Below, one piece after another: positions 20,891-29,874 of a stretch of 64,000 bases of DNA. The notes beneath the pieces were generated by a model. The model saw only the letters and a list, made by a program, of their open reading frames with translations. It was not told where the DNA came from and made no database searches. How positions within the stretch are numbered: position 1 is the first letter of the stretch; every line of letters begins with the position of its first letter. This stretch comes from Symsagittifera roscoffensis (Eukaryota; Xenacoelomorpha; Acoela; Convolutidae). The stretch is from NCBI RefSeq assembly GCF_963678635.1, contig NW_026971712.1, positions 94,199-158,198 on the forward strand, given 5' to 3'. The position numbers were made by a program, and so were the translations under genes.

Positions 20891-21198
20891 CTGAATTTGG
20901 ATGTTTCGTTTGTTTCGTTTTTCTCTGGCGTTAGTTTTGATCTTATTGATTCAATTATTTTAAGCCGCGATGTGTTTGTATATGTTTCCAAGTCGGGCAC
21001 GCCTAAAAAAAAGCAACACACCACTCTCATAAGTTGTTTTTCTTTCCTACAAAATCTAAAAACTTGAAAAGGTCAGCAAATTTAAGTTTTCAAAGAAAAC
21101 TGACAGTGTTAGGTTAAGATTATTGTAATGTTTACCATCAAATCAGAGCCTCGCATGTTTTGAAAACATTTTTACTTAAAATAAATCTGATAACCATG

Positions 21199-21720
21199 GT
21201 CGAGGAGCTCGACTTATGTCTCAACTTTTTCGACCAAAAATCAGTATATCTTGACTTTCTCGACCAAATTTTAAAGTTTCGACTTTCTCGACCAAATTTT
21301 AAAGTTTCGATTTTATCGACCAAATTTTAAAGTTTCGACTTTATCGACCAAATTTTAAAGTTTCGACTTTCTCGACCAAATTTTAAAGTTTCGACTTTAT
21401 CGACCAAATTTTGATATGTTTCGACTCTTTCAACCCAACAAAAAACTATTCGAATTTGTTCGACCCAGTTCAGATGTGTTTCGACTTTCTCGACCAAAAT
21501 TCGATGTTTCGATTTTCTCAACCGGCATTTTTTTAAAAATTGAAAGTTTGTTTGTTTGACGACGCATAGATACATTTCGACTTTCTCGACCAAAAATCGA
21601 TATTTTTTGACTTTCTCGACCGACAATTTTTGAAAATTTGTTTTTTCGACTCCGCATAGGTGTTTCAACTTTCTCGACCAATTCAGTTATGTTTCGACTG
21701 TCTCGACTTTCTCGACAAAC
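21199..21720. repeat. Degenerate TCGA-rich minisatellite, left block
   Basis: About 17 irregular units of the type TTTCGACTTTCTCGACCAAA followed by a short AT-rich spacer, period about 30 bp. The same core recurs at 41876-43340 on the other side of copy 1, so the host intron already contained this array before the element inserted. Confidence 0.85.
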
Positions 21721-21893
21721 AAAAAATTTTCTAAAATTTTATTTGATGGAAGTTGCATTTCAAACGACATGACTAGCTATGTCATGTGTAAGGATTATCT
21801 CATCTCTAGATCCAACATAGACGAACAAATATATTGGTACACAAATAAAAACAAATGAATCAAAGATTTTTTTAAAAATCCATTAAAGCTAAC

Positions 21894-21897
21894 GCAG
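21894..21897. other. Target-site duplication of copy 1 (left), GCAG
   Basis: GCAG immediately precedes the left LTR (21898, TGAGTTAGG) and immediately follows the right LTR (40801-40804). A 4-bp duplication fits Ty3/gypsy-type integration. The fifth base out does not match, so the length is exactly four. Confidence 0.9.
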
Positions 21898-22305
21898 TGA
21901 GTTAGGACTTGAGTGTAACTCATAGAGTAATTTCGGATAGGGTACACCGTCTGCTCGTCACGCTATCTTATTTTCGGCCGGATAGATTCGTGCAACTTCT
22001 TAGTCTAATACCGATCCTAATCTTACTCTTATACTATCTAGTCTCAGGTTGTTTAACTAGTCTCTGCTAGGCTCAATAGATCTAGGGTATACTGGTTTAT
22101 TGCGGCTGCTGAAGTGCTCGGGAGAGTCCAACTAATTTCTAAGTTAAATTCAAATCTCTCTGGTGCTGAAATTACAAGTAACTTCAGCACTTACAAATAA
22201 GTGGGTTGTTAGTTAGATGGATCATGATTGGTTAATATTAAATACTTTACATTGGTAAAACATTTAATTTATCCAATCATAAAATATAGTTTAGATCAGG
22301 TTCCA
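21898..22305 (-). repeat. Copy 1 3' LTR (408 bp)
   Basis: Read on the minus strand it runs TGGAACC...TAACTCA. It carries two CCAAT motifs in opposite orientation, a 13-bp stem-loop (22163-22190, 12 of 13 pairs), an AATAAA poly(A) signal (in GCAATAAACC) and a TATAAG motif. It matches the other LTR at all 408 positions. Confidence 0.95.
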
Positions 22306-22316
22306 CCCATCCGGGT
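22306..22316 (-). other. Copy 1 polypurine tract
   Basis: The minus strand reads CCCGGATGGG directly before the 3' LTR start TGGAACC. The purine run GGATGGG abuts the LTR, as required for plus-strand priming. The same bases stand before the 3' LTR of copy 2. Confidence 0.7.
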
Positions 22317-23838
22317 TTTACAGAGTTTTTTAGAACAGTTCTTTTGTAGTTCAAGGATGGATGATGGACGTTGGTATTTAGCGAACATCATTTTTCTTTT
22401 GTTTCCTTTTTGTTAAGGAAGTTCCAGGGATCTGGAATTGAGGACACAAGACGTTGTGTTCTTCTTGTGACAACGACTGAGTCTCTGCAACAGCATCAAT
22501 TCTGGTTTCAGAATGGTTGGCTATGTCAGGTTTTTCTGTTCTTCGGAGAGAACTTCTTTTGTGTTTGATCTAGCTCGGGAATGGCGTGGAGATTGTGCGT
22601 GGAGGGGATGCCTGGTTACTCGGATCTGTACGTATACTTGAACATCGAGGTGGTCATTGGTCTAGTTCAATGAAGTCCTTTTCTGCGAGGTCAAGTCGTA
22701 CTCTAAATCCTTTGAGTTGTGATTGTGAGCGGCATATCGATTATAGTTGGTCATTCTCTCTCGAGTGTAGTGAGGTCGTCTTGTCTTTTGATGTTCGTCC
22801 TTGGTGTTGTATTCTGATCTATATATTGCATCATGTGATTTTACATTTTATAAAACTTTTATTAATTTAATATTTTTTAATTATGATTTTAGTTAGTTGT
22901 TTTCACAAAAGCTTTTTGTTTTAGTTCGGTTATTTTGAAGAGTTACTCACCCTTGAGTAGCTCTTATTAAAAATAAAGGTGTGGTCACAAAGCGTGGATG
23001 TAGCACGGTGGGTTAGGCCGGCTATAGAGCATGCTCAGGACGTCCTTTCCTGGTGGGTTAGGCCAGGTGTGGGAGTATGATTTCATGCGGTTTTTATGAG
23101 GGGTCCTGTTATGTGACAACATTTTATGTTGGGTTTGTTGTGGTTTTACTTATGTTTTGTTGGTTATGTACTTTTTCCAAAAAGCAAATTGTTTGTGGTA
23201 TGGGTTTGTCTTTTGACTTTTTTGTGTTTTATTTTTTCTTTCTAAGACTTTGTAATAGTCTTCAAAAGAATAAATTATCCAGTTTTAAACTGGGTTAATC
23301 CGGTTTGGGTACCGTTGGTTTCCTTTTCTTAGTCATGCTGTTATTTTATGATTTGTGGTATTTAGTAAGCTGCGTTGGTTAGTTTTGTTTAGTATATGAT
23401 TCCTTTCCAACCGGGTTAAAGGAAAGTTTGAAACTTGTTATTATTTGTTAGAGTTGTTGAGTGTGAAAACTTGAAACTGAAATTCATTATTTTAAACAAT
23501 TCTTCGTGGGCGAACTGTGCGAGTGTGGATAGAATTTCTGTGCGAATGAATGAAAATATCAAAAGGTTAGTACTGCAATTGCATTTTATTAATTTACTGC
23601 ATAGAATTTGGAAATTTACTGCTAGTAATGGGGGAGTTTTAAGATACAAATTTTCATCATATGTAGATTTACTGCTTTTAGGGGAAAATTTTATAAATTA
23701 ATTTACTGCATTGGTATTATATTTATTTAATTGTTGGTGCAAAAGTTAAATAGGGTTTTAAATAGTTTTGAAGAAGTTTGCTATTTTTTATTTTTCTTTT
23801 GTGAATTTTTCAGATGATTGAAGATGAAGGCTAAAAAT
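22317..23838 (-). other. Copy 1 3' untranslated region (about 1.5 kb)
   Basis: No ORF is conserved between the two copies here. Conserved features are a block of adjacent perfect palindromes (listed separately) and a CCAGTTTTAAACTGG hairpin near 23278. Short ORFs in this stretch differ between copies and look accidental. Confidence 0.6.
23007..23064 (-). promoter_or_regulatory. Conserved palindrome cluster in the 3' UTR of copy 1
   Basis: On the + strand: GCCGGC (23017-23022), TATA, GAGCATGCTC (23027-23036) and AGGACGTCCT (23037-23046). These are perfect palindromes placed end to end, bracketed by a 13-bp direct repeat GGTGGGTTAGGCC (23007-23019 and 23052-23064). The palindromes are kept without change in copy 2 (62881-62910), although surrounding bases differ. 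Possible roles are an RNA export or stability structure, or a protein-binding site; this is inference. Confidence 0.6.
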
Positions 23839-23917
23839 CTAAAGAAAACATGAATAAGGAATGGTGAGTTTTTCAATATTTTAATTAGTTAGTAATATTC
23901 ATTTAGTTCATACTTAC
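23839..23917 (-). other. Intron-like segment after the 3' ORF (79 nt), copy 1
   Basis: On the minus strand a consensus donor CAG/GTAAGTATG follows the stop codon of the 3' ORF by three bases. A TTACTAAC branch motif and an acceptor (TTTTCTTTAG) complete a 79-nt intron. Copy 2 keeps every element (76 nt). Retention in genomic copies means the unspliced RNA was reverse transcribed. Confidence 0.65.
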
Positions 23918-23920
23918 CTG

Positions 23921-25714
23921 TTAGTCGTCGGGGAAAAAACCGTGGGGGAAGATATCGTGAATTAGTTCTGAAGTTGTTAGTAGTTTAGCTAAGATGCGGA
24001 TGATATTTTTAGTTTGAAGTAGTGGCCAAAGCAATTGAAGTGCCTTAATAGTGGTTAGTTCTTCAGTGCCTACTGCAAACTCATAAGGTGTGTTTTGGAT
24101 TAAGTTATATAACTTGTGGTTAAATTTAGTGTTGTGGATGAATTCTAAAATGGGGATTTCTATAGGCTGTACAAACTCGTGCGGGATAAGGAAGGGTCAG
24201 GATTCTTCTGCGTTGAAGGTCTTGGTGATGGGGCAGAAAATATACATTTGGGTTATGGGGTCATAATTACGAAGAATACCATGAAGGTTAGTATTTTTAA
24301 TACAATATGTGAAATTTAGGAAATACGGTGAAGTGTATTTTGAATTGATGAATTGAAAGCGATGGTGTGGTTGTCTAGAGGGTGTGTGGAGGTCAAAGTG
24401 ATTTTGGATGAAACGATAGTAACTGTATGTATGTGTTTGTTTAGTTCGCAACATAATATCGTGTGAGCAGTGTAAATCTCTTTCGTGTGGTGCAAGGAAA
24501 TGAAAGGTTAGTGAAAAGATTTGGAAGCGTTCTTTAAAACTTTCGTACGCTTGTGTGCTTGTTAGTGCTTCTGAAATAATGTGATCAAACTTTCGGTCGA
24601 AGATGTTTAGTGTAAATACATATGGTGTCTTGATGAAAAATTTCTCGGTGATTTGTGGGTTAGCGAAGCGATCGTCGTCTAAGAATTGATCTTGGTTAGC
24701 TCTGATGATGTTGTGATCATAGTATTCTAGTGTGTATTCGTTAGCTTTAGGTGCAGTGTGTATTTTTAGTGATTTTTTATATCCAACGTAAGTAAATTGT
24801 CTAGCGGTGAGTGGTGTAGTTAGTCGATATAGCATGTCTTTGTTTCGGTCTATATCAATGGATGTGTTAGTTAAAGGTAAGCAAAGAGGGTTAGTGAAAT
24901 GATAGTATGAGGTCCAAGAGAGAGTGGGCATTAAAACGTATTCGTCTACAAAGTTGCGTGTTTCGTTAGCGTCATGAGGGGTGTTTAAGGTGTATTGTGG
25001 AAATGAGGGTAAAGTGATGGCTAAAAATTCTCTAGTGTTAGTATGTTGGGGGTGGTTGATGTATTCTCGGGCTGTTCCTGGTTTTGCTGGGAAAGGATGG
25101 TTGGGGAACTTTCTTTTAAAAGTGCGATAAGCTCTATTAGTGTTGAGTGAGGATTCAGTTGATGTGGATGATGGTGCTAATGATTCGGTATAATTTGAAG
25201 AGGGTGTAGGGGGATTGGATGAATTTGTAGTGGAGGAGATTTGGTTTATGGTCGGGGTGTTAAGGTGGTAGGGTTGTTGTTGGAGGGTAATAAAATTGTC
25301 TAGCTCTGGGGAGATTCGGGGGGTGTCTGGAGATGATTGGTCAGAATGGTATGAGGAGTAGGTTGGGGTAACTTGGGAAGCATAAGAGGGTGTAGGAGTG
25401 ATTGGGTCAGGGTTATTTGATAATATGGGTTGAAAAGGAGGTTGAGAAAAATGAGAAGGGTTATGAAAATTATTGGATGGAGATGGTTCTGAGTCGGCAA
25501 ATTCGTCGGGGGTTTCAATATTCGGGTTATTTAGCTGTGAAATGGAGTATAAAACTGAAATTTGTGAGTTAGTGTCGGAATTCATGCCTGATGTTACATT
25601 GCTAGATGGAAAATCGGGTGGCGGAAAAGCAAAAAGTGGTATTATTGGGATTGAAGAGGTAAGGTTGGTTGGATGGGAATTTGATCGATGGAGTGATCCA
25701 AGTTGGCGGCTCAT
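23921..25714 (-). pseudogene. Copy 1 3' ORF (~597 codons) with a premature TGA
   Basis: The ATG at 25714 overlaps the env stop codon as ATGA. The frame is open for 505 codons to a TGA at 24197-24199, then continues open to its natural TAA at 23921-23923. Copy 2 has CGA at the TGA position, so a single C-to-T change broke it. The N-terminal ~200 residues are Ser/Pro/Thr/Asn-rich and probably disordered; the C-terminal ~400 residues look globular (aromatic-rich, for example FFIKTPYVFTLNIFDRKFDH). No signal peptide or membrane segment is visible. I do not recognise the family. Its place after env suggests an accessory protein made from an env-type mRNA by reinitiation. Confidence 0.75.
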
Positions 25715-28329
25715 CGTGGGCTAAAAAAATTATTATTTTGAGATTGAAAAGCGGTGGTATGGGGCTGTTCAATAATTTGTTCATAAGTATTATCATCTTG
25801 TGGTGGATGTGTCATTATATGTTGGACGGGACTTTGTGATGTGGTGAGTCGAAAATTTGGATTATGTGTGATTGCTAAATTTCTAAAATTTCGCGGGGCT
25901 AGGGATAGTGGATGGTTATTTGGTAGGGGTGGTAATTGTGGTGCCGTTGGCTGTGTGTCGACATTGTTATGTTCTTCGTCGTATGTATTTTGTCGTGTTG
26001 TTATTTTTGTGTTATATTCTTTTATTTGTGCGTCTAAAAGAATTTTGTTTATAGATGTGGAAAAAATTCCAAAAAATCCTGCAAAGAGTATGCGTGCTAC
26101 GCTTGCTTGTCTGTTTACTTGTGTGTGTATAGCACATGTATTGTAGATTCCTTTTAAGAGTGAGAAAAGAAATCCAATAAAGTTAAACATTGCGTATAAA
26201 ATAGTCAATTTTTCTAAGATGTAGTAGGGCCATCCTAGAAAATCTAGGATCTCATTTTTGAGTGTAACAAAGCTAAAAATGTTAATTGGTGATATATCTT
26301 GGGGACGGTATTTTTCGCCGTTTAGATATATATAATCTTTTATGTCTTTAAAATATCCGCTATAGTCTTGCGTGTAGATATCGGCAAATCCTGCGGTTTC
26401 TGCAAGTTTGCGTAAGTTTTGGTCTATTGATTGTCTTTGTATAGTGTCCATTTGTGTTAATAATTCTTGGAATTGTTGTGTTCTAATGTGATGTTGAATA
26501 TCTGATTTTGAATAGATTCCTATTGATTGTAAGTCTATATTTGGGTTTCGAGCAATAGCGCGAATGCTTTCTGGTGAAAATTTTTTGAGTGATTGCATTA
26601 ATGTGGGATATGGAGTGAGAAGATAATATTTGTTTTCATCAGGGTTTAGTTGTACTACATTGTGGCTATTTTCTGATCCACATGGGACTGCGGTATCCCA
26701 GAAATATGTTCTTCGTGAAAGTGTATCCACGAAATGTACTTTATTCTTATAAAAGATAGGAATTCTTTTATAACATCGTTTATCTTCAAAAACGTATAGT
26801 GGTGATACTTTTTTAGTACAAGTATAAAACCATAAGATGTTTCCTTCGTAGTCTAAAAAATTTGATCTATTTCCTGATAATAAGTATCCTGCGTAGGGTA
26901 TTTTTAATACTGCTAGTGCAAGTGATTGTAGTATTTGTGTTCGTTCTAATTCGCATAGTTGATGTAGTGTTTCTAATTCAGAGAGTGACATTTCTTGAAA
27001 AATGCGGCTAATTGTATAGTCTAGTTTCATATCCAAATGAATATCATAGTGGATATTACCAAAATATGTAGTATTCATTAGTGATAATTCTTGTAAGCGT
27101 GTGCTTCTGGTGTCATAAGGTTTTAGATGTCCACCAGGTTGTCCGTTGCTTTTTTCAAAATTAACTGGTATATAGGATGTTCCTTCGTTTAGAGGATGAC
27201 CTGTGGCGTATGGGTCGATTTTTACTTTACCAGTGGTCATGTCGAATCCTTTTTCATATTCAACTAATATTTCAGAGTATTGTGTTCTGTGAAGTGGATT
27301 CCTGTATTTACATGCAAGTTCTGTTTCTTGATATATTTGAAAACGTGTCAATTTATTTTCTATATTGTCTATGTTTCGAAAATCGGAACTTAGTTTGCGT
27401 GATGGATGGACTTGTTCATATGGAATTGATTGTATGAAATATTTTTCGTGAAATTTTATCATACGAGCGTGTATTTTTGCTACTTGAAATGTTGTACATG
27501 TGTCTTCGGGGAACCAAACAATTGTTGCTTGTGTTCTCGTTGTAGGGTCGCAATATCCTTGATCATTTTTACAAGGTAGTCGGATTCCTTGATAGATCAT
27601 TGTATTATCAGATAAATCTCGTGTGAGTTGTATTTTTTCGAGTTGTATTTTCCAATCGAAAAACATTATTTCTTGGTATCCTTTATTTTTTGTGTCTGCT
27701 TTGCAGTTTGATGGGTTATTTATACCAATGTGTGGTATCCAGTGTTTATCATGTAGGTCATAGGTTAATCGTCCGTGTGCGCCGTTATACGGGTATTTTT
27801 CGTCTAGTCTTATATGTCCTTGGTGTCTTTCAAGTTGTGATTGATGTACAGAGTCTGAAAAAACTTGAAAATTAACTAATTTTCTTTGGGAGTTTTTATT
27901 TTTTGTGATGTTTAGTCTAAGTAATTCATTTTTACAATCGTCGGGATTGAGATGTAAAAGACGTTCTATATTACTTTGGTAGAATGATTCATGGTCAAGT
28001 CGGTTTTTGTTTCCGTTCGAGACTTGTGAACAATGTACTTTCTTTTCGGAAAATGTTGCTGTGAATTTATAACCTGTAACTGTTGTTGCTCGGGCTTTTG
28101 AATAGAGTGTTGCTATTATATCTGTGGTTTCTATAGCTTGTGGTTCTGTTTCACATTGTGATACCTGATTGATTGCATATTTATGTAGTGTTTTTTGTTC
28201 ATTTTCTTCGCAATCGTAATGTGTTACTAATAAATCTTGTGGTCCTGTACGAGGGGAAGGGTTTATATTTTGATTTGAGGTTATTAGAAAAAGGGTTTGG
28301 AGAAAAATTAATAATTTTAGAATATACAT
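25711..28329 (-). CDS. env: Copy 1 envelope glycoprotein, chuvirus-like (872 aa)
   Basis: A single open frame from ATG 28329. It has a signal peptide (~1-20, YILKLLIFLQTLFLI), a Cys-rich ectodomain and hydrophobic membrane segments near ~706-730 and ~745-765, with a ~100-residue polar tail. Early Cys spacing (HYDC, then QCE, KVHC, DDC) and the late block FVDTLSRRTYFWDTAVPCG resemble glycoproteins of chuviruses and related negative-strand viruses. Several invertebrate LTR elements have captured these. Such proteins mediate attachment and membrane fusion. The ATG lies 13 nt inside the end of the upstream ORF and the stop overlaps the next ATG. The family call is by motif pattern only; a class I or baculovirus-F type seems unlikely because no furin site followed by a fusion peptide is seen. 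Confidence 0.7.
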   Translation of the reverse strand: MYILKLLIFLQTLFLITSNQNINPSPRTGPQDLLVTHYDCEENEQKTLHKYAINQVSQCETEPQAIETTDIIATLYSKARATTVTGYKFTATFSEKKVHCSQVSNGNKNRLDHESFYQSNIERLLHLNPDDCKNELLRLNITKNKNSQRKLVNFQVFSDSVHQSQLERHQGHIRLDEKYPYNGAHGRLTYDLHDKHWIPHIGINNPSNCKADTKNKGYQEIMFFDWKIQLEKIQLTRDLSDNTMIYQGIRLPCKNDQGYCDPTTRTQATIVWFPEDTCTTFQVAKIHARMIKFHEKYFIQSIPYEQVHPSRKLSSDFRNIDNIENKLTRFQIYQETELACKYRNPLHRTQYSEILVEYEKGFDMTTGKVKIDPYATGHPLNEGTSYIPVNFEKSNGQPGGHLKPYDTRSTRLQELSLMNTTYFGNIHYDIHLDMKLDYTISRIFQEMSLSELETLHQLCELERTQILQSLALAVLKIPYAGYLLSGNRSNFLDYEGNILWFYTCTKKVSPLYVFEDKRCYKRIPIFYKNKVHFVDTLSRRTYFWDTAVPCGSENSHNVVQLNPDENKYYLLTPYPTLMQSLKKFSPESIRAIARNPNIDLQSIGIYSKSDIQHHIRTQQFQELLTQMDTIQRQSIDQNLRKLAETAGFADIYTQDYSGYFKDIKDYIYLNGEKYRPQDISPINIFSFVTLKNEILDFLGWPYYILEKLTILYAMFNFIGFLFSLLKGIYNTCAIHTQVNRQASVARILFAGFFGIFSTSINKILLDAQIKEYNTKITTRQNTYDEEHNNVDTQPTAPQLPPLPNNHPLSLAPRNFRNLAITHNPNFRLTTSQSPVQHIMTHPPQDDNTYEQIIEQPHTTAFQSQNNNFFSPR

Positions 28330-29453
28330 TTGTATGATAATCCTGAGTATGGATTATAAAATGTAATGTAACCAATTGTGTTTTTAGTGTATCTGTCGTA
28401 TTTGTATATTACTTCAGTAGTTATAAACGGTGGTGGTAGTGATTGAGCTGTTATGTTAGGTGGATTTAATGGGTAGGGATGTTGGGTAATATTATTTAAC
28501 TTAACTGTGATTTCAAATTTTAATTGTAAACTGTTTTGTTGGAGTATTTGAATATTGTGATCACGGATATCGTTGTGAATATCTTGGCGATATTGTAATC
28601 TATTAAGTGCCCAGTTATGAAGGCGGTTACTTTCTTGATGTTGTCCAAATAGTGGTGGAGGTGCTGTGAATGTATTCCAATCTAATCTTAAAGGAATATT
28701 TATTGATGATTGTTCTCGATATCTGGCGTCGAGATTATTTGGAAAATTTAAGTTAAAGGGTAGTGGTGAAAATTGACTTATTGATGGTGTTGATGGTAGT
28801 GATAATGTTTCTGGTAGTGATGAGGATGTTGTTGTATCCGTAGAAATATCTATGGGGTCATTGACTAAATTTGGTTCACCTTGTGTGAATGAATTTGTAG
28901 TCCAATATGGCAGTCGTGATGTTAGGTTTGGGGGGTTAAAGGGATTTTCACGTATCTGTTCAGATGTTGGTGTTGAACCTAAGTAGTCTGAAGGTAGACT
29001 TGAAGTGCTTCGTTGTGAAAAAAGTGTAGGAGTTTCTGGTGTGATACCAGTGGTGTTTTCTGGAGTGGTTTGTGTTGGGGATTGAGGTATATCAAAATGA
29101 ACTCGGGGAGTTTGAAAATTTCTATTTCGTCGAGGATGTATAATTTGTCTATTTATTTCTGCTGTGTTTTGGTTTTGACTAAGGTTTCGTATTCTACTTA
29201 GTTCTTGTGGTAGTGTTGGGTAAAGATTATATGTTGGTTCACTTAGGGATGCTTGTCGTTGAACTGGTTCTAGTGGTTCAGATAAACGAGCGTGCCTTTC
29301 TTCAAAGGTGTATGGATTGTCTTGAAAAGAAATTCGTGTAGATGTTTGAGGGTTTTGAGTAGTTGAAGGTGGTGTTGGATTATCTTGGGATGATGTCGGT
29401 GAAGACTGATTCTGTGACTGTTGGGTAGCAATTTTTGATGGATTTTTAAATTG
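28317..29453 (-). CDS. Copy 1 ATG-less ORF (378 codons) upstream of env
   Basis: The minus strand is open from just after a TAA at 29454-29456 to the TAA at 28317-28319. There is no in-frame ATG, and only one near-cognate CTG, deep inside. Copy 2 keeps the same frame open (56468-57601). That is strong evidence for coding, since random DNA this AT-rich would hold many stops. The product is Pro/Ser/Thr/Gln-rich at the start (for example QRSTSSLPSDYLGSTPTS), with a more ordered C-terminus ending in YDRYTK, then a FYNPYSGLSY segment. An acceptor-like CCCAACAG stands near its beginning, so a spliced leader exon may supply the start codon. Function unknown. Confidence 0.7.
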   Translation of the reverse strand, partial: QFKNPSKIATQQSQNQSSPTSSQDNPTPPSTTQNPQTSTRISFQDNPYTFEERHARLSEPLEPVQRQASLSEPTYNLYPTLPQELSRIRNLSQNQNTAEINRQIIHPRRNRNFQTPRVHFDIPQSPTQTTPENTTGITPETPTLFSQRSTSSLPSDYLGSTPTSEQIRENPFNPPNLTSRLPYWTTNSFTQGEPNLVNDPIDISTDTTTSSSLPETLSLPSTPSISQFSPLPFNLNFPNNLDARYREQSSINIPLRLDWNTFTAPPPLFGQHQESNRLHNWALNRLQYRQDIHNDIRDHNIQILQQNSLQLKFEITVKLNNITQHPYPLNPPNITAQSLPPPFITTEVIYKYDRYTKNTIGYITFYNPYSGLSYKCIF

Positions 29454-29458
29454 TTACT

Positions 29459-29647
29459 TTAGTGAGAGGGTTTATGTTTATTATAATATTCTTCTAAAAA
29501 AAGAATTAGAAAAATTGTTGCTAGGGCAAATGTAATGATTGCTTTCTTTATACATTTACATATTGTCAAAATGAGGGATGATAGAAATGTTATGAAAATT
29601 ACAAACAATAAAAAAATATCAGTTCTACTGAAAATTGTTCGTATCAT
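29459..29647 (-). CDS. Copy 1 small membrane protein, 62 aa
   Basis: ATG at 29647 overlaps the stop of the 76-aa ORF as ATGA. The product is a short basic start, one long or two short hydrophobic segments (IFLLFVIFITFLSSLILTI; ITFALATIFLILFL) around a CKCIKK loop, and a charged tail. Copy 2 encodes an almost identical 62-aa protein (56271-56459), so the frame is under constraint. It resembles small viral ion-channel-like or assembly proteins in shape only; function unknown. Confidence 0.65.
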   Translation of the reverse strand: MIRTIFSRTDIFLLFVIFITFLSSLILTICKCIKKAIITFALATIFLILFLEEYYNKHKPSH

Positions 29648-29874
29648 TTAGACAAGTTGTTAAAATCGTACCTGTGGATATATTCAAGGGTTTTGGAAAG
29701 TTGGAGGAATAGTTCAATTATTGTGTAGAAAATTAAAAAAATGTTACAAAAAATTATTATGATTATTAGAAAAGATTCGATGATATCAAAAAGAAAGATT
29801 ATAAAGACTTGAAGTATTGAAAAAAAATGTTTAAAATTGATAAATATTTGAGCGACTGTTTGAGAGAAAAGCAT
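29644..29874 (-). CDS. Copy 1 small membrane protein, 76 aa
   Basis: Starts at an ATG at 29874. Over half of the residues are hydrophobic (FIIFLFDIIESFLIIIIIFC, then NIFLIFYTIIELFLQL), consistent with one long or two membrane helices, and the tail is polar. It is conserved in length and pattern in copy 2 (56044-56274), and coupled by an ATGA overlap to the 62-aa ORF. Function unknown. Confidence 0.65.
   Translation of the reverse strand: MLFSQTVAQIFINFKHFFSILQVFIIFLFDIIESFLIIIIIFCNIFLIFYTIIELFLQLSKTLEYIHRYDFNNLSK

Noticed and set aside
21199-21720. CRISPR-like array
   Set aside because: Units are irregular, there are no unique spacers of constant length, and the genome is eukaryotic.
22586-22870. 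94-aa ORF in the 3' UTR of copy 1
   Set aside because: It runs antisense to the element. The counterpart in copy 2 (63075-63383) is partly similar only because the DNA is homologous; no domain or signal.
24197-25714. A 505-aa protein as the natural length of the 3' ORF
   Set aside because: Copy 2 is open to 602 aa and the frame continues past the TGA in copy 1, so the stop is a mutation.
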